Assembly (NCBI GenBank): GCA_937907055.1
Contig: CALCTW010000041.1
Location: 1-33,010 of the forward strand
Length of the DNA stretch: 33,010 nucleotides
DNA from: an uncultured Clostridia bacterium
GTDB taxonomy: Bacteria; Bacillota; Clostridia; Christensenellales; Aristaeellaceae
Direction: 5' to 3'
How positions within the stretch are numbered: position 1 is the stretch's first letter; each line of letters opens with the position of its first letter. Below are positions 30,818 to 33,010 of the stretch, one piece after another. The position numbers and the translations under genes were made by a program. The notes under the pieces are model-generated. The model was not told the origin of the DNA, did no database searches, and saw only the letters and a list, made by a program, of their open reading frames with translations.

Positions 30818-31059
30818 ATGGCCCGTGATGAAAAAATTGCCAGGCTTGGCAAAAAATCACTGACCGTGCATCTGTCCTGCTTGGCAAGGACAGAATTAAT
30901 CCCGATGCACCTGAGTGCTGGAGCATAAATTCCGCACTGAAATTTATAGCACACGACTATGCCCGGCTCGACCGAGAGAACGTTGTTCTTCCTGCTGAGC
31001 AGATTAAGAAACCAGCACGCAACGAGTCCGGTGTTGACAAGGCAAAGTTCGGCAAGTAA
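30818..31059 (+). pseudogene. Small frameshifted or chimeric gene remnant
   Basis: A start with AAAGGTGAG upstream reads MARDEKIARLGKKSLTV and stops at 30926-30928. In another frame the same stretch reads ASVLLGKDRINPDAPECW and continues to AKFGK and TAA at 31057-31059. Both halves look protein-like but do not share a frame, suggesting one frameshift around 30,860-30,880 or a join of two sequences. I cannot name the protein. Confidence 0.35.
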
Positions 31060-31069
31060 TTTCAAATGT

Positions 31070-31103
31070 AAAAAGCTCTGCAGGTATTCCTGCAGAGCTT
31101 TTT
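31070..31103. terminator. Bidirectional terminator between the remnant and icd
   Basis: AAAAAGCTCTGCAGG (31070-31084) and CCTGCAGAGCTTTTT (31089-31103) are a perfect 15-bp inverted repeat with a 4-nt loop, flanked by A and T runs. Confidence 0.92.
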
Positions 31104-31108
31104 GCTCT

Positions 31109-32305
31109 TTATACCAGACGGGCTTTTACGGCACGGATGTACTCCTCACTGCTGACTGCCTTTGCGGGAATATCGCAAAGAGCAAGCAGGTCGCCGGTCA
31201 TAACGCCGCTTTCAATTGTATCGATGCAGGCTTTTTCAAGCTTATCGGCAAAGTCTATAAGCTCCTTCGTGCCGTCAAGCTCGCCGCGCTTGCGCAGTGC
31301 GCCCGACCACGCAAATATGGTTGCAACGGGGTTTGACGAGGGCTTCTCGCCGTTTAAATACTTGCGGTAGTGGCGTGTGATAGTGCCGTGGGCTGCTTCG
31401 TATTCGAAGTTGCCATCGGGGGAGACGAGCACGCTTGTCATCAGCGCAAGCGAGCCGAAGGCGGTGGAAATCATATCGCTCATAACATCGCCGTCATAGT
31501 TTTTGCACGCCCATATAAAGCCGCCCGAGGAGCGGATGACTCTTGCAACGGCATCGTCGATGAGGGTGTAAAGATAGGTCAGACCCAGCTTCTCAAATTC
31601 TTCCTTGTATTCTGCTTCGTAGACTTCGGCAAAGATGTCACGGAAGCGTCCGTCATACTGCTTGGATATGGTGTCCTTTGCGGAAAACCAAAGGTCCTGA
31701 CGGCTTGAAACGGCATAGCCGAAGCAGGAGCGTGCAAACGACCTTATGGAGCTGTCCTTGTTGAACATTCCCTGAAGAACGCCGCTGTCCTCAAAGTCGT
31801 ATATCGTTTCACGCTCCACGCTGCCGTCAGCGGCTGTGAACACAAGCTCTGCCTTGCCTGCGCCATCAATCACACGGTCGGTCGCCTTGTATATATCGCC
31901 GAAAGCGTGGCGGGCAATAGTGATGGGCTTATCCCATGTGCGGACATAGGGCTTAATGCAGCTTACGGTAATCGGGCTACGGAAAACCGTGCCGTCAAGT
32001 ACGGAACGGATGGTGCCGTTCGGACTTTTCCACATCTTTTTGAGCTTATATTCCTCCATGCGTGCCGCATTGGGGGTGATGGTTGCGCATTTTACGCCGA
32101 CATGCCATTTCTTTATTGCCTCGGCAGCCTCGACAGTCACCTTATCGTCGGTCTCGTCACGGTGTACAAGACCGAGGTCGTAGTATTCGGTTTTGAGGTC
32201 GACAAAGGGGAGTATAAGCTCGTCCTTTATCATCTGCCAGAGGATTCTGGTCATCTCGTCGCCGTCCATCTCAACGATGGGGTTAAGCATTTTTATCTTT
32301 TCCAT
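31109..32305 (-). CDS. icd: NADP-dependent isocitrate dehydrogenase, eukaryotic-like homodimeric type
   Basis: Oxidatively decarboxylates isocitrate to 2-oxoglutarate, supplying glutamate precursors in the cytosol. The 398 residues start NPIVEMDGDEMTRILW, and SPNGTIRSVLDGTVFRSP is the isocitrate-binding loop. The metal-binding Asp region is KNYDGDVMSDMIS, followed by YEAAHGTITRHYR. These are signatures of the homodimeric type II enzyme shared by eukaryotes and some Clostridia and Bacteroidetes. GAGGG is 6 nt before ATG. The upstream aconitase fragment ends 2 nt before this start codon, forming an aconitase-icd operon, the left side of an incomplete TCA path. Confidence 0.95.
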   Translation of the reverse strand: MEKIKMLNPIVEMDGDEMTRILWQMIKDELILPFVDLKTEYYDLGLVHRDETDDKVTVEAAEAIKKWHVGVKCATITPNAARMEEYKLKKMWKSPNGTIRSVLDGTVFRSPITVSCIKPYVRTWDKPITIARHAFGDIYKATDRVIDGAGKAELVFTAADGSVERETIYDFEDSGVLQGMFNKDSSIRSFARSCFGYAVSSRQDLWFSAKDTISKQYDGRFRDIFAEVYEAEYKEEFEKLGLTYLYTLIDDAVARVIRSSGGFIWACKNYDGDVMSDMISTAFGSLALMTSVLVSPDGNFEYEAAHGTITRHYRKYLNGEKPSSNPVATIFAWSGALRKRGELDGTKELIDFADKLEKACIDTIESGVMTGDLLALCDIPAKAVSSEEYIRAVKARLV

Positions 32306-32307
32306 AA

Positions 32308-32740
32308 TCAGCCCTCGCTTTTCGCAGCATACCAGTTCATCAGACAGCCACGCAGGAGAATCTCCCTGTCCTCAGCGGTCAGACCGAACATGTTGAGATG
32401 AATACTCTTGCATTCCTTGCTCTTGTCTGCGGGGATAATGGTTGCGTCAACGCCGTCGGCGCCGTCCTCGACCGCCTTGCGGATGTTCGGAATGTACAGC
32501 ATATCGCCGACCTCGCAGTCAAACTCCGTTTCCGCATCAAGGGTGAAGGGGAGCATGCCCCAGTTGATGCAGTTTGAACGGTAGCGCTTTGTTGCGTACT
32601 CGTAGCAGATGTTTGCACTGCCGCCGAGAACACGCTGGCAGGAAGCCGCCTGCTCACGGGCAGAGCCGTCGCCGGGCTTGTTTGCAAACACGCAGGAGCC
32701 GAACTGAACGCTCTTTGCGTCAGCTCCGATGCGTGAAAGT
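32308..32740 (-). CDS. Aconitate hydratase, C-terminal swivel domain (5' truncated)
   Basis: The C-terminal 140 or so residues of an aconitase/YbhJ-type hydratase, which interconverts citrate and isocitrate. GADAKSVQFGSC, NKPGDGSAREQAASCQRVLGG, EYATKRYRSNCINWGMLPF and the ending LMNWYAA are conserved in the swivel domain, with the SAREQAA and KRYRSN arginines of the substrate site. The iron-sulfur domains are absent. On this strand the frame meets TAA near 32,780, and the opposite strand is recognisable deoB by 32,743. The gene is therefore cut by a rearrangement or chimeric join near 32,740. The GTG at 32691 is not a genuine start, since conserved residues precede it. Confidence 0.85.
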
Positions 32741-32742
32741 GC

Positions 32743-32829
32743 TTCGGCAACATCGCGGCAACGATCTGCGACATTTTAGATGTCCCGTTCGAGACGGAAG
32801 GCAAGAGCTTTAAAAACGAAATTCTGTAA
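32743..32829 (+). pseudogene. deoB: Phosphopentomutase, last 28 residues only
   Basis: From 32743 the frame reads FGNIAATICDILDVP...GKSFKNEIL and TAA. This matches the C-terminus of phosphopentomutase (typically F-x-DIGATIA...GTSF-x-x-x-L), which interconverts ribose 1- and 5-phosphates. Upstream the frame closes at TGA 32734-32736 and the sequence becomes aconitase on the other strand, so the gene is truncated by the join. It sits 12 nt before cdd, its usual operon partner in Firmicutes. The identification rests on a short match plus context. Confidence 0.55.
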
Positions 32830-32841
32830 GGAGGCATTCAC

Positions 32842-33010
32842 ATGACAGAACTGGAACTGATTGCACTGGCAAAAGAGGCAAGGACCCACGCCTATATTCC
32901 GTACTCCGGCTTTGCAGTCGGTGCGGCCCTTCTGACAAAGGAAGGAAAGGTTTATCAGGGCTGCAACATCGAAAACGCATCCTTCGGACCGACCATCTGC
33001 GGCGAACGCA
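32842..33010 (+). CDS. cdd: Cytidine deaminase, N-terminal part (runs off the window)
   Basis: Cytidine deaminase converts cytidine and deoxycytidine to uridine forms for salvage. The 56 visible residues show the family start (LIALAKEARTHAYIPYSGF), the phosphate-free ribose site GCNIENASFG and the first zinc motif TICGER, equivalent to T-x-C-A/G-E-R with the catalytic Glu. AAGGAGG lies 7 nt before ATG. It is downstream of a deoB tail, a normal pyrimidine salvage context. The gene is complete at its 5' end and cut by the window end. Confidence 0.93.
   Translation, partial: MTELELIALAKEARTHAYIPYSGFAVGAALLTKEGKVYQGCNIENASFGPTICGER

Overview
The window is about 33 kb of a Firmicutes/Clostridia-type chromosome with dense gene packing, strong Shine-Dalgarno sites and mostly TGA stops. 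Positions 1 to about 29,000 are GC-rich and uniform. The secreted SH3-repeat proteins, zinc-ribbon proteins, ZTP riboswitch and alpha-glucuronidase would fit a rumen or gut clostridium (perhaps Christensenellales-like). That taxonomic guess is inference.

Layout of the left block. An amidohydrolase tail overlaps msrA. Two tRNA genes (Gln-CTG, Glu-CTC) follow, behind a near-consensus promoter. Next is a ZTP riboswitch with its terminator, controlling a stand-alone AICAR formyltransferase and formate-tetrahydrofolate ligase (fhs). The run from 4590 to 10325 holds a DUF624-like membrane protein, a methyltransferase, Hsp33, a HEAT-like protein and a large zinc-ribbon/membrane/TPR protein. Two secreted SH3 proteins (10619 and 11493) each carry an unusual tandem-repeat 3' UTR. 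On the minus strand, 13098-18441 encodes a radical SAM enzyme with a Cys-rich membrane partner, NUDIX, membrane and HD-phosphohydrolase proteins, two GNATs, and an ECF sigma/anti-sigma pair. The minus strand 18626-23971 is an ecfA1-ecfA2-ecfT transporter set followed by a fructokinase-like ROK kinase and a GH67 alpha-glucuronidase. The plus strand 24252-28834 has XRE and ImmA/IrrE-zinc-ribbon proteins, a DUF6273 lipoprotein, a Dus enzyme and a third SH3 protein.

The most striking observation is that two intact, highly conserved genes, hslO and ecfA1, each contain a single in-frame TAG inside a conserved domain. None of the 31 other stop codons in the left block is TAG (26 TGA, 5 TAA). This is what a genome with reassigned or suppressed UAG would look like. 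Sequence error or mutation is the main alternative.

From about 29,010 to the end the DNA changes character. It has lower GC and different codon choice, holding a DUF6054 protein, HypA, an NADP isocitrate dehydrogenase with an aconitase fragment, and a deoB tail with cdd. It begins inside a gene that joins a left-block signal peptide to the C-terminal part of a sugar-phosphate nucleotidyltransferase. It also contains a head-on join between truncated aconitase and truncated phosphopentomutase near 32,740. These look like chimeric joins (assembly, amplification or recombination), so conclusions about the organism should rest on the left block.
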